A DNA stretch of 64,000 bases from Epiperipatus broadwayi (Eukaryota > Onychophora > Udeonychophora > Euonychophora > Peripatidae): NCBI GenBank assembly GCA_028023455.1, contig JAQFVV010000064.1, positions 2,021,825-2,085,824 of the forward strand, given 5' to 3'. Of the stretch, positions 26,340-37,785 are shown piece by piece (the stretch's first letter is position 1; the number at the start of each line of letters is the position of its first letter). The notes under the pieces were generated by a model. The model made no database searches and was not told the DNA's origin. It worked only from the letters and a program-made list of their open reading frames with translations. Position numbers and translations under genes: made by a program.

Positions 26340-26640
26340 TGCTGTTCTGATCTACATGAATTTCGACTTAATGCATCAGCTACAATGCTTTATTTGACTG
26401 TATAGTGGAATTCTTGTAACAACAGACTCCATCTAACATGGTGATTATTAGTTAGGTAAGTGTGGTTTAAGAATTCAAGGCTTTTATTATCAGTGATCAC
26501 TATTTGTTGAAACTTCTGGAAAGCCCATACTATTGCTAGTGCTTTTTTCTCGGTAACTGTATAATTCATTTCTGAACCCTTTAAGAGATGGCTAATAAAA
26601 TAGAGAACTCCTAGTTTGCCATTCTTCTTGATTTGGGATA
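26340..26640 (-). pseudogene. Gypsy RNase H (decayed)
   Basis: The minus strand reads ALAIVWAFQKFQQIVITDNK, then SLEFLNHTYLTNHHVRW, LLLQEFHYTV, a stop codon, and VADALSR. TDNKSLEFL and the closing VADALSR are diagnostic of the Ty3/gypsy RNase H. At least one in-frame stop lies just before VADALSR. Confidence 0.88.
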
Positions 26641-26689
26641 AAGTTGCTTTTAATCCATACCCACTGCTATGGGTTTGTATGATGAATGG

Positions 26690-27530
26690 TTTTCAAAATT
26701 AGGAAAGGCTAACCTAGTTTTTTTCTAGAAATCCTATTTTAATTCTAGAATATGCCTCATTTTGCTCTTCAGTCCAGTTCCATTTCTCATTGTTTTTATG
26801 AGTTTGGGTAATGGTTCCATGTAATCAGAAAATTTTTGGTAGAAACAATTATAGAAGTTGCATCTGATCTCCTTTTTATTTGTAGGTTTTGGAAAATTCT
26901 GTATAGAATTAATCTTATCAGAATGAGGTCCTATTTCCTTACAACCAATGATATGAACTAAGAAGAGTTCTTTGTTATATGCTAATGGGCTCTTCTTAAA
27001 ATTGACTTTTATCCTTTTAACATAGCAGTCTCTAAATTTTTTTTTAAATATTGAAAATGTTTATCAATCATAGAGGATGCAATTATAATGTCATCTATGT
27101 ATATAGCTATTATATGTTTTATCTCAGAAGAGAGTTTTATCAAAACATATTATTAAACCATTGGCATACTATTAAATTGATAAGTAAACTTTTCATATTA
27201 GAATGCAGTGTAATGACAATTTTCTGGTTGAAGTTCTATATGCTAATAAGTGGAAAACATTTCGATTTCCAAATTTCATGAATAATTAGTGGATGTGTGG
27301 TAGTATCTTTCTATCACAAATTGTTATTTTGTTTAGTTGTCTTGCATCTACACAAATTCTCATTAATCCATCTTTCTTCTTCACCATTACAACAGGATTG
27401 AAATATGGTAAAAACATATGGAAATTTGCCCCCAATCAATCATTTTATTGATTTGTTTGGATATTTCATCCTGATTTTGGTATTGTATATGGTAGGATTT
27501 GTATTGGAATAGTTGGTCATGAAATAATTT
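26690..27530 (-). pseudogene. Gypsy reverse transcriptase (decayed)
   Basis: NPVVMVKKKDGLMRICVDAR then QLNK (27320-27400) is the first RT block of Ty3/gypsy elements, and HIIAIYIDDIIIAS (27080-27110) is the catalytic YIDD block, both on the minus strand. The region between has interrupted frames. The element's upstream linker, EYSMIFSKIPGL (about 27570-27610), matches the usual sequence before the gypsy RT. Confidence 0.9.
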
Positions 27531-27539
27531 AATTTATTT

Positions 27540-27840
27540 TTGGAATCCTCCTATCAGTCCTGGTATTTTAGAAAATATCATACTGTATTCATCAATAATC
27601 AATCACAACTTATCTGCATCATTACTTTCAATTAAATTCGATTCTGTGATGTTTCTTTGTACAAGTGCCTCTGGGATGCTTGATAATATGCAATCAATTT
27701 CAGGTAGGTCATGATTTGTTAGTAATGTCATTTCTAAAACTTCATTATCTACCCTGTCTAATTTATTTGGGAAATAAATTTTGCATAGGTTTATATATAG
27801 GAAGTCTTCCCCTAAAGACTTCATGTACAAGTCCATTTAA
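27540..27840 (-). pseudogene. Gypsy protease-RT linker
   Basis: The frame 27603-27836 (77 residues, minus) has no catalytic protease triad that I can see. It leads into the EYSMIFSKIPGL linker by sequence order. I infer it is the remains of the region between protease and reverse transcriptase. Confidence 0.5.
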
Positions 27841-28239
27841 TATAAGAAAAACATGATAGATAATTCTATGGCTGATTTTTAATTTGATCCAGACTTGTTT
27901 GGGTGCTTATTTAGCTTTTTTATTGTTAGCCATGGTATCTTGTATTGATCTAAATGCTAAGATCTTAATATTAGTATTTTTATTTAAAATCTTACTGATA
28001 TTTGGCTACCAGAATGTAACAAAGTCTTCACTAGCAAATCATCAAAAATTTCTATTATGGGACAACTTTAAAACATAGTTAGGTGCTTTATCTTCCCATG
28101 AACATATTAAATGAGTGATTTCCCTGTTTAGTGGTTAATTTTCATTCCTCTTCTTGAATATGATTCATTGAGATGAGGAATATGTTTCAAGTTCCATTTT
28201 AGTTTGGTCTAGAAGTGATTTCAGGTATAGATTTACTAT

Positions 28240-30300
28240 ATCCTGATTTTGCTAGTTTTTGTGGATTGTTGGTGGAATCAACAATGGATCCTATATTATG
28301 TTGATACTTATTATTTGTTTTCTTATTGTTATCATCAACAAGCTGGTTTGACTTGCCTTTCCAGTGATATCGATCATTGCTTTTTTTCTGCTTTTGTAAT
28401 TTAAAAGATTGATTTGAATTTCCTCTTTTCTTTTTTCATGAGTTTTATTAGTCATATTATGGTTATTTAACTCAATAGTGTTTAATAACTTTGCCATTTG
28501 TTTCAATATTTTGTGCATTTATACAGAATAGAGATTGCTCTATCTTTAGTGGTAAGCTATGTTTTACTATTTTTATTATTTGGTTTTAACTGAGAAGATA
28601 TGTATTTAACATTTTTAATTTTGCTATTTGTCATCTAAAAAACATTGTCAAAGTTTCTCCAGTGGTGTTTCAGTACTTTTCCTGTAACAATTGGTATAAC
28701 AATGCCCCCTGCTGATCCTTGTTCCAAACGTTTATTATTAATAAGGCCTGATAATCATCATAAGTGAATAGTATTTGGATCAAAGACTCCCATTATGACA
28801 GTGCATTGCCATGCAAATGATTGTATACTATGATTAATTTTTTCACCCCTGATACATTATTATTAACTGAAAAATATAAATTGAGATTCTTTGTATGTTC
28901 AATTAGGATCTCATTTGTAGACCCCAATGTTTTCGGTCTTACAAATTGATTAACAGAATTTATTTGTATATTATTGTTTCTGACAATGACTTCATTCAAA
29001 GTATTTATGGATGGTTTTATCATTTGATTGTTTATATTTTCTCTGTTTCCACTGAAAGTTGTTTCTATTTCTTTGTAGACCTCATATGAATCACATCTTT
29101 TATTCTGTTTGTAATCCATACTATTAATTTTTTAAAAATAAGATTTAGCTTTTCCATATTTAGATCATGTTTATTTTCAAATAGTTTAACATTTTATATA
29201 TCTAGGATAAGTTTCTCTTTTAATGTTTGTATGTTGTAGAAAAATTTAGATTCTAGGTTTTCAAATTTTTGACTCATTGAGCTGTTCACATTCTCTACTT
29301 GATTTTATAGATCATTTTAATTTTCGATTAGTTTTTTGAGAGTGTCCTTATGCTGCATGAGTTTGGCTTCAATAAAATTTTGTCTGATTCCTATACCACT
29401 GTTATCATTTTTTATATATCTAGTTTTCTTTTTGTATTTTTCTAGCTTATTATTTTGCTCTTTCATGGAATGATTTACTTCTAAATGTATTTTCTCTATT
29501 TGTCTATTCAGTTTTAATTGATATTGTTCTTGTTTCTTTAATATCTAAAGTTTCAAATTATCATGGGAGTGTGCTATCTCAATGAATTTATCATCAATTT
29601 TGTTTTCTATTTGTTTTCCAATTCCATTGAGTATAATTTGACACTTGTGATCTTTTTCATCAATATCTCTTTTCATTTATTTTATTTTTTCCTTTAATTC
29701 AGTATTTTGTTTATTGATTTTGAATATATCTAATTTTAAATCATTTTTTAAATCAGCACTCTGTTTTTCCATTTTAATAAACATTTGCTGCATCATTATC
29801 AACATCTGGTTGAGAATAGGGATCATTATTTTTTATTCATTGTTCTCTTTGGGTTTCTGTAGTCATTGGTGTTTCTTGAGATTAGATTATTTCTGATTTA
29901 GTCCTCCCCCCCCCCCATATATTTCAACATTCTGTTCTACTAAATTTTTAAGAATAGAAGTTTATAAACTATTCAGAGTAGGATTTTATATCTGTTCAAC
30001 CTGGATTTGATCCCTTTCAGTTTTTTTACTAACTTCTTTACTAGTACTTCTAGTTATAACTTAATTTATCTATTATGTTTTATTATATTTGTTTTGTAAA
30101 ATGGCTTTATGAGGTTTCATCTCAAATTAATTCTTTCTATACATGTTAAGTAATTTGATAGACATTGTAGAGCCTTCCCTGCTGTCATGCAACTAATATA
30201 AATTACAATTTAATTTTTTATCTGGTTATTTCATTTATTTATTTTTAACATGCTACTTTATATCTCATTTTACATTTTATTCATTTGGCTGGCTACATGA
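28240..30300 (-). pseudogene. Gypsy gag-like region (decayed)
   Basis: Position between the primer-binding site and protease suggests gag. Frames 28793-29119 and 28291-28518 (minus) are hydrophilic and Asn/Lys-rich. A stretch near 28330-28390 reads NDRYHWKGKSNQL in one frame, which resembles what follows a degenerate zinc knuckle, but no CCHC is intact. No clear capsid motif was seen. Confidence 0.45.
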
Positions 30301-30395
30301 TTATTTTATTGGTATATATTTATTGCTGTTTCTCATTTATCTAGTTTTCATTAATCACATATTGAAATTATTAGCATATCATGATATAATCATAT

Positions 30396-30419
30396 GGTTT
30401 TGAGCCCCACATTGGCCAG
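30396..30419 (-). promoter_or_regulatory. Primer-binding site, tRNA-Lys type (degenerate)
   Basis: The plus strand reads GAGCCCCACATTGGCCA. It matches the 3' end of animal tRNA-Lys(CUU), GAGCCCCACGTTGGGCGCCA, with one substitution and a three-base deletion. It sits 2-3 bases from the LTR's TG, as expected for a minus-strand element. Confidence 0.7.
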
Positions 30420-30545
30420 ATGTAATGGGACTAGTTTTTTCTCCATGAGAGGTATATCAAGGGAAAGTATTTAACATGATAAGTGGTCACATGATGGTTA
30501 CTGATTGAGTGAGATGGAATTCACAATCACATAACTTCTCTTATT
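30420..30545 (-). repeat. Gypsy 5' LTR, inner part only
   Basis: TGTAATGGGACTAG and CCATGAGAGGTATATC, then TGATGGTTACTGATTGAGTG, align with the outer part of the 3' LTR region (22096-22300). Similarity is lost after CTTCTCTTA at about 30545, so the rest of this LTR has been deleted or replaced. Confidence 0.7.
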
Positions 30546-30864
30546 CATTGTGGTAACCTAGGTAACCTATTTTCATACCAGGTAAAAGCTCATTTTTTTA
30601 CATATGGTGCAATCACTCATAGGGCATCATAACACATCAATATTATGAATCAAGGTGCATTCTGTTACAATATATATATATATAATTATAATTGAAATAA
30701 TATTTTTAATGGTTTATAAACAATTACAAACAATCTTAAAATCTGCAGAAGTACTTTCGGTTACTTTCTAACCTGCCTCAACTGCCATTAAATTCAAAAA
30801 CCAAAAGCGGAAGCAAACGTCATCAATTCAAATTCCACGAATCTCGTATTTTAATGTTAGAAGC

Positions 30865-31440
30865 TTATCGATTTATTAAATGCGTTTTATTCCTGTTTAT
30901 AAAAATTGCCTTTTTAATTTTTCTTTTACTATGGTTTCTCTCTTCATGAAGAATTTTCACATTTTCAAAATTAAATTTAAATTTACATGTTTTTTCGTGA
31001 TCAAAGAAAACTGAAGAAGATATTAAATCACCATTATTTTTATTTTTTACGCGCTTATATAATAATTCATGTTCCTTCAATCTTTTCTCAATACTGCACC
31101 TAGATTCACCTATATATGATAGCATACAATCACAAAAAATTTAATATATGACATTACTTTTTTGCTTGACAGGTATGACATCCTTAGAATTATTGACTAA
31201 TTTATTAATATTGTTTGGAACGTAGAATGAAACATTAAACACATTCTTATATAAATCCTTAAAAAATTTTACTTGTAGATTTGAAATAAATGGAATAGAT
31301 ATCCATTTTTTATTATTAATCTTCATTTCTTTTAAATTATCATAATTTTTTTTAAATTGACATAAAGTATTTTTTATTTGTTCCATTTTATAACCGACAT
31401 CAATCAATTCTACTTTTGGACTATATATAGGTAAAGCAAA
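30865..31440 (-). pseudogene. Penelope-like element, linker and GIY-YIG endonuclease
   Basis: The minus frames 31141-31407 and 30865-31125 are one reading frame broken by a single stop at about 31141. It reads WISIPFISNLQVKFFKDLYK then PNNINKLVNNSKDVIPVKQK, the usual Penelope connector. The endonuclease follows as FCDCMLSYIGESRCSIEKRL then KEHELLYKRV, with the CDC and YIGES of the family. The later histidine/glutamate part is present as FFDHEKTCKFKF and RKIKKAIFI. The reverse transcriptase is missing. Apart from the one stop the endonuclease half looks rather well kept. Confidence 0.85.
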
Positions 31441-31726
31441 TACTATTAATACATAATGTAATTTCAGTTTGCAATATTAATTTTTAATTAGAACTTTGCC
31501 AGATGCTATCATATGTGAAATTTATGTACAAATATCTCAAAAAATCCTGTTAAATTATTAGTATTTACTAGTAAAAGCCTATACAAATAATCTAATTATC
31601 ATCTACAACTTTTTATGAGACACACTTGTATAATTATGAAATGTGTACAAAGTTATATTTTCAATTTTCACACTTATAAATTGTTAGTGTTTGACTTATA
31701 ATCCCTTTAAAATCTGATTATATAAT

Positions 31727-32600
31727 GTGTTCATTGCAGCTCCAAAAGATGTAATCATGAACATTATAAATAAATTACTGCTGCAAACTAAAATAATTAT
31801 AAACACCACTTGGGAGAACGAATTGCAGAAACTAAAATATTTGGATTTTCTTGTCCATAGAGAAGGCAGAACTCTGCATTATTGTATGATTGTTAAGCCT
31901 CTTGAGGTCAGAGGTTTTGCTCACCTGAACTGCAATTTACCTACATCACATAAATTCGCAGGTTTAAACACATTTCTATTTAGGAATCAAAAATTGTGTA
32001 AATTCGAGGCTGATAGGAAGATTAATATTGCAGGCTGTATAAAGGATTTAGTAAACATCGGCTTCAGCTACAGATTAATTACTAAGAAAATAGATCAATT
32101 TTACAAAAAATCAATAACTAACCACATAAGTAAAGATAAACCTCAAATCACCCTTCCTTACATCCCCAAAGAATGACAACAGTTTATAAAGACTTTAACT
32201 AATGAATTTAAAGTTGACTTCCGCACTCCCTCTAATATTAACAGACTAATTAATAATGTGAAGGACAGAATGGATCCATCCCAGGAACCCCAGGTCATGT
32301 ACAGCATTTCATGCCCTCAGGCTGGATGCAGTGCCACATACTATGGGGAAACCAAGGCCACTGTTCAAAATAGAGCTGCTCAGCACATGTATACATATAG
32401 ATGAGTAAAAAAGAATAATGATAACTTCTCAATATTTTTTGAACATGAGTGTTCGAACCCTGCAAACCCAAAATAGTGTACTCTGAAGCCAACGATTGTA
32501 AAAGAAAGATCAAGGAGGTGTATTTTATTATCAATGATAACAACACGATCAATAGATGTGATACGTGTTTTGCTATTTCAAGAAAATGGACAAATTAATT
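31727..32600 (+). pseudogene. Penelope-like element, RT end plus GIY-YIG endonuclease
   Basis: The frame 31727-32176 starts at the end of the reverse transcriptase palm, with LKYLDFLVHREGRTLHYCM matching the LxFLDxLI block, and continues through the thumb (GFSYRLITKKIDQF). A stop at 32174 ends it, but the same frame continues as FRTPSNINRLINNVKDRMD, MYSISCPQAGCSATYYGETK and TVQNRAAQHMYTYR, which is a GIY-YIG core, and then FFEHECSNPANPK. It is 5'-truncated. It lies head to head with the minus-strand fragment 290 bp away, but the protein text is quite different, so they are different Penelope families. Confidence 0.85.
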
Positions 32601-32954
32601 TGCATACATTATTATTTAGTAATATTACAGCAATGGTTTATAACCTATTTTGGGCATGAATATGAAGGAAAACCTTGAAAGTACTAGGCCTAGATTAATT
32701 TAATTTAATTGTTTTTGTTACTACTGACAGCTTCTTCTTCAGCGTGTTAAAGTGCTTATATATACTATTATTGAATTAAAAAATGGTTCCAATTTTTAAT
32801 TTAAAGATGAATCAGACAAATAACATTAGTAAACAATGTGTATTAAGATCAACAATTTTTATTGGTAATTTGTCTGGTTATTTTATTTATCTAAAAGAAA
32901 CTCAGAAAAATACCATAAAATTACCAATGCATACATTTAAAAGTTAGTGAAAAT

Positions 32955-33768
<814 letters not shown>

Positions 33769-34872
33769 TTATTACAAATGTTAATAATAAATAAACATTG
33801 GTACAATTTAATATTTAAAATATTAAATAATAAATAAATTGCAAAGGCATGCTTGCATTTACTTCACTAAAATATTTATCAACTACATATGATATTAAAA
33901 TACATATATTGCACATTTTAATTATTATATCATATTATACCCCATGTCTCGTGAATTCATAGTTAGCTCCTTATCATTTAAGTAAATTGATTCCTTTATT
34001 AATAAAATTAGCCTGCATTAATTTTTCATAAATATGTTTTTCTTCATATAAAATCTTTATCTTATACAAGATAAATACATTGTTTCTTCAGTTTTTGTTC
34101 ATGTTAATTAAACATAGAAAGTGTTTGCACATTTATCAATTATATGCAATTTAATTGTTTTATATAATAATTTATATTTTTCAAAATATTTGTTTTAGTG
34201 TACGAATACTGAAGAATCTCAATGTATAAAAAAAAGTTAAAAATATCAATTATTGTATTAAAGAATTAAATCACATAAAATGAAGAATACATAAACATAT
34301 TGGATGTTTAATGATTAGGAATTAAAAATGAAGCCAAAATTGAACATTAAATATCTTTTATTTAAAACAAACATCTATCACGAAAAGAGGAATAATAAAT
34401 AAAAAAAATAAATAAAGTAAAGCTATTCTTATTAGCAATACAAATAAATTACTTAACTAACAAAGCGATAATGCGAAAATGTAAGTCATGAATTGGAATG
34501 TGAAAATGTATATTATAGAGGACACAGTGTTTTTTTTAGTAATATGTGAATTTGAGAAATATTATGTTGAAATAATTAGCAGTATGCTTCTAAATTTATT
34601 TATTATTTAATATTTTAAAATGATAAATGTACCACAGTCTAGTTGTAAATATACATTACACAAATATACTTTACAAAACCATATTTTTTTAACAAGTTCT
34701 TATTCACAAAAAAAGCACAATTCAAATAAATATAAAGATTATTAATTATATCACACTAAATTCATAGTTATTATATTTTATTTAAGCTTAAATATAGATT
34801 TTTACAGAATTTTTTTTGTAGTATCAAATGCATTTATATATTTTTTGTATTGATGCATTATATATATATATA

Positions 34873-34970
34873 AGCATTAAATCACCCCACATGGTTAAGA
34901 ATTCCAGTACTGCCCTCTGTGAACTAATATATAAAATACATTAGAGTTCGTATTTCAAAATAGCCAGTTC
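34873..34970. repeat. Single-arm copy of palindromic repeat B
   Basis: CCAGTACTGCCCTCTGTGAA and TACATTAGAGTTCGTATTT here match the left arm of the perfect palindrome at 36550-36653. The flank ATTAAATCACCCCACATGG matches the reverse of the flank beyond that palindrome's right arm. Confidence 0.85.
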
Positions 34971-35039
34971 AAAACGATATATATATATATGTTTGTGTGT
35001 GTGCATGCATGCAATATATATTCTCTGAGTTTAACTGAC

Positions 35040-35165
35040 CTTTGATGCAGACTCATATTCTGAGTCCTCATTCTCAATTTTTCTTGCTAATCCAAAATCA
35101 GAAATTTTACATATGCCATATTTATCAATAAGAATATTTCTGGCAGCTAAATCTCTATGAATTAT
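35040..35165 (-). CDS. RTK exon: catalytic loop HRDLAARN and DFG
   Basis: The exon is 126 nt (42 codons), with acceptor TTTTTAG and donor GTCAGT, phase 0 on both sides. It reads [20 protein letters not shown] and then [22 protein letters not shown]. The catalytic base aspartate (HRD), the RTK-type LAARN, the Mg-binding asparagine and the DFG aspartate are all intact, so the kinase looks catalytically competent. The activation segment has one tyrosine, in DSEYESASK. Many FGFR-type receptors have a YY pair here; its absence is noted below. The exon lies next to short AT-rich and GT-rich repeats, and a repeat with an arm of a palindromic element sits 70-165 bases downstream of it. Confidence 0.95.
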
Positions 35166-35727
35166 CTAAAAATTTGAATAAGTTTATATAATCACATATA
35201 GCATATAAATGACAGATGTTAATTTACACAAGAAATAATCAGCACATCATAAAAATAAATAAATATATGTCAATATGGGCACATGTGTTTGTTCTATATA
35301 TCCGAAGTGGAAGTCATTTTCTATACAAACAATTTCATATAAATCTCTGAAAATGTTCTAAGAATTAGGATCTAAATAAATATCTAAGTAATGAAATTTT
35401 TTATTTTAAATTACAAAAACTATACCCACAGTATGACATGTAATATTGTATTTAAATAGCTTTATATAATACTAAAGGCTAATAAATAAAGTGGAAACAG
35501 CAGATTTCATTTTAATTGTAATGCATTATTTTAATAAATAAATGTAAATGAGAACATACATATAAGGTGTGGCCTTAATCCCTCCAGTACCATTAAAACA
35601 CTTTGCCAAATTCGAATCCAAGACCCATTATAACAACTTTCTCTACCAACCGCAACATTAATACGAATATGATTTTTTTCTACAGTACAGACTTTTTCAT
35701 AACTGCACTTCTATATGTAATATATAG

Positions 35728-36040
35728 AGGGTTTGAACTCAGACTTTCACACGACTCTCAACCATCCATGCTATCTCATGCCACTGATACACTTGATCAC
35801 ACAAATGTCAAAAAGATAAATAATCATCAATATTAGTATTTTGTGCTAAACCAGCACTCATCAATTGGTCCAGATTATCATCTCCACACATATATACAAC
35901 CAAAGCTCAGCTTATATTAAGATAGCCAATCTTCATACTTTAATTTTCAGGCTTCAAAACACTCCACTCCACAATTCTTCAGCCGTTTATTTTATAGCAT
36001 GGATGGTTGAGGGTCGTATGAAAGTCTGAGTTCAAATCCT
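35728..36040. mobile_element. Family A inverted-repeat element with complete terminal repeats
   Basis: The left end, GGGTTTGAACTCAGACTTTC followed by ACACGACTCTCAACCATCC, is the complement of the right end, GGATGGTTGAGGGTCGTATG followed by AAAGTCTGAGTTCAAATCC. Both ends are flanked by TATATA, so a TA target duplication is possible. At 313 bp it is the cleanest-ended copy of the family. The interior has the shared CACTCATCAATTGGTCCAGA and TTATATTAAGATAGCC words. Confidence 0.8.
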
Positions 36041-36350
36041 TATATATTAATGTGAATGAAAATCAATCAAAATTCATTACAAAAAAAAAAAGAAACTAGC
36101 CACAAGCACTGCAACTGAGAAACAATTAATTGTTTTCTAGAATTAAACATCTAATTTATTTTTATGATAAATATATTATCTTAAAACCATAAAATGTATA
36201 AATAAGCAATAACCTTTGTTAAAAACATCTCATCAACAGTTATATAACTCATATACATTATAACAATATGAGGGAATTTAGATGCAAGCAAGAAAATAAA
36301 AATTATTTAAAGAAAAGAAATAACAAGTAAATTTTTTTATTGTTATTAAT

Positions 36351-36371
36351 ATATATATATATATATATATA
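36351..36371. repeat. (AT)n microsatellite
   Basis: A short AT tract followed by GTGATGTGATGT. Confidence 0.85.
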
Positions 36372-36549
36372 TGTGATGTGATGTATTATGGCTTCTCCTT
36401 AAACGAAGTCAAGAATATCTCAGCAATTATGCTCAGATAAACCTGTTAGCCACTTTCTTTTACATTCCCCACTCTAAATTTACCCATAATCTGCTCTATC
36501 CCATTTCCACAACATAATTTTTGTCAACTCTATATATATATATATATAT

Positions 36550-36653
36550 CCAGTACTGCCCTCTGTGAACTAATATATAAATACATTAGAGTTCGTATTT
36601 TGAAATACGAACTCTAATGTATTTATATATTAGTTCACAGAGGGCAGTACTGG
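36550..36653. repeat. Perfect 51-bp palindrome (repeat B inverted pair)
   Basis: Arms 36550-36600 and 36603-36653 are exact complements around a 2-base TG centre. The left arm reads CCAGTACTGCCCTCTGTGAA and so on, ending in GTTCGTATTT. Repeat B also occurs once as a single arm at 34873-34970. The left flank is an (AT)n tract. Confidence 0.95.
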
Positions 36654-37785
36654 ATTTCTTAATCATGTGGGATGATTTAATTGCTTAATATTTGTATATT
36701 TATTTCAGTATAGCGTTATGCACTGGGATTATATATATATATCACAACTAATGACGTAAATAATTAATCCAAGTCATAACCAAAAACCTGTTAGTTGAAA
36801 TCATCAGAATAATATTATATCAAACATCCTCACTTTGGGGATTATAAAAATATAAAAACAAACGAACTTCATGTCAAAAGAGAAATTGAATTTGCATTTC
36901 AAATAGAGAATTCGGCCACCATTAAAGAAACATTATAGGACACAACTCTTTGGACATTGAGTAAAGCTAAATAAAAAGCCTATGAAGTAAAATCTAGCCA
37001 ATTAAATTTAAAATCTCCAAAATTAGCTTTAAATTATTGATCAATTCCTAAGTGTTTCAACTTTAAGTCCGAGATTAAATTAATTCTAACTCAAGATATT
37101 TAATTGTAAAGATATTGTTCTTTAATTCGCTCAAAAATATTTTATTAAATATATATAAATAGCAATACATATAACCATGCATTGCTAATTATGAAGTGAC
37201 ATTGGGGGAAGGAAGTCATTACCCAAGGAGCTGTAATTGCCAGAACTGAAGTTAATTCAATCTAGCATTTATAATCTATGCTGTGAAATTCCAACTCTAT
37301 TATTGAGAAATGAAATGACAAATTCTACCTTTCAAAGCAGGCCATAAATTAAGAGAGAAATTGTAATCGACATAACGAATGTTCTATAATACTCTAATCT
37401 CACTATCGAATACACATAATGGATTAAGAAGGACAAATACAATCTTTTTGTAGGACATTTTCCTTATAAACTCTCAAGTTATTCTTAAGTTGATGTCATA
37501 AGTTTTTTATATTTATTTTATATAAGTTGCTTCATTTATCTCTTTCATGCACACAGATTGAAAGGGGAATGTAAATTGTTGACATGTAAGAAAAGAAATA
37601 AGCATTATTCACTTTATTGTAAATTAAAATAAAATATAGTTCAGATGAGAACTTGCTTGTGACTCTTAGATCTGATCATCAACAGGGAAGAGATAAGATT
37701 TTACCTTAATGTATATTAATCACCAACATTTGTACAAGTCACACCCTTATTTATATTTGTTTATTATTACTAGTCATTTAATTAT

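Larger units (their letters stand above)
22096..30545 (-). mobile_element. Ty3/gypsy LTR retrotransposon, decayed
   Basis: The order on the minus strand is LTR (from about 30545 to 30420), primer-binding site (30396-30419), gag-like region, protease/linker, reverse transcriptase, RNase H, integrase, polypurine tract (about 24152-24262) and second LTR. The two LTR regions share CCATGAGAGGTATATC, AACATGATAA, and TGATTACTGATTGAGTGAG followed by TGGAATTCACA. RT then RNase H then integrase is the Ty3/gypsy gene order. Frames are broken by many stops. The 5' LTR is truncated or disrupted after about 30545, so the outer boundary is approximate. Confidence 0.85.
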
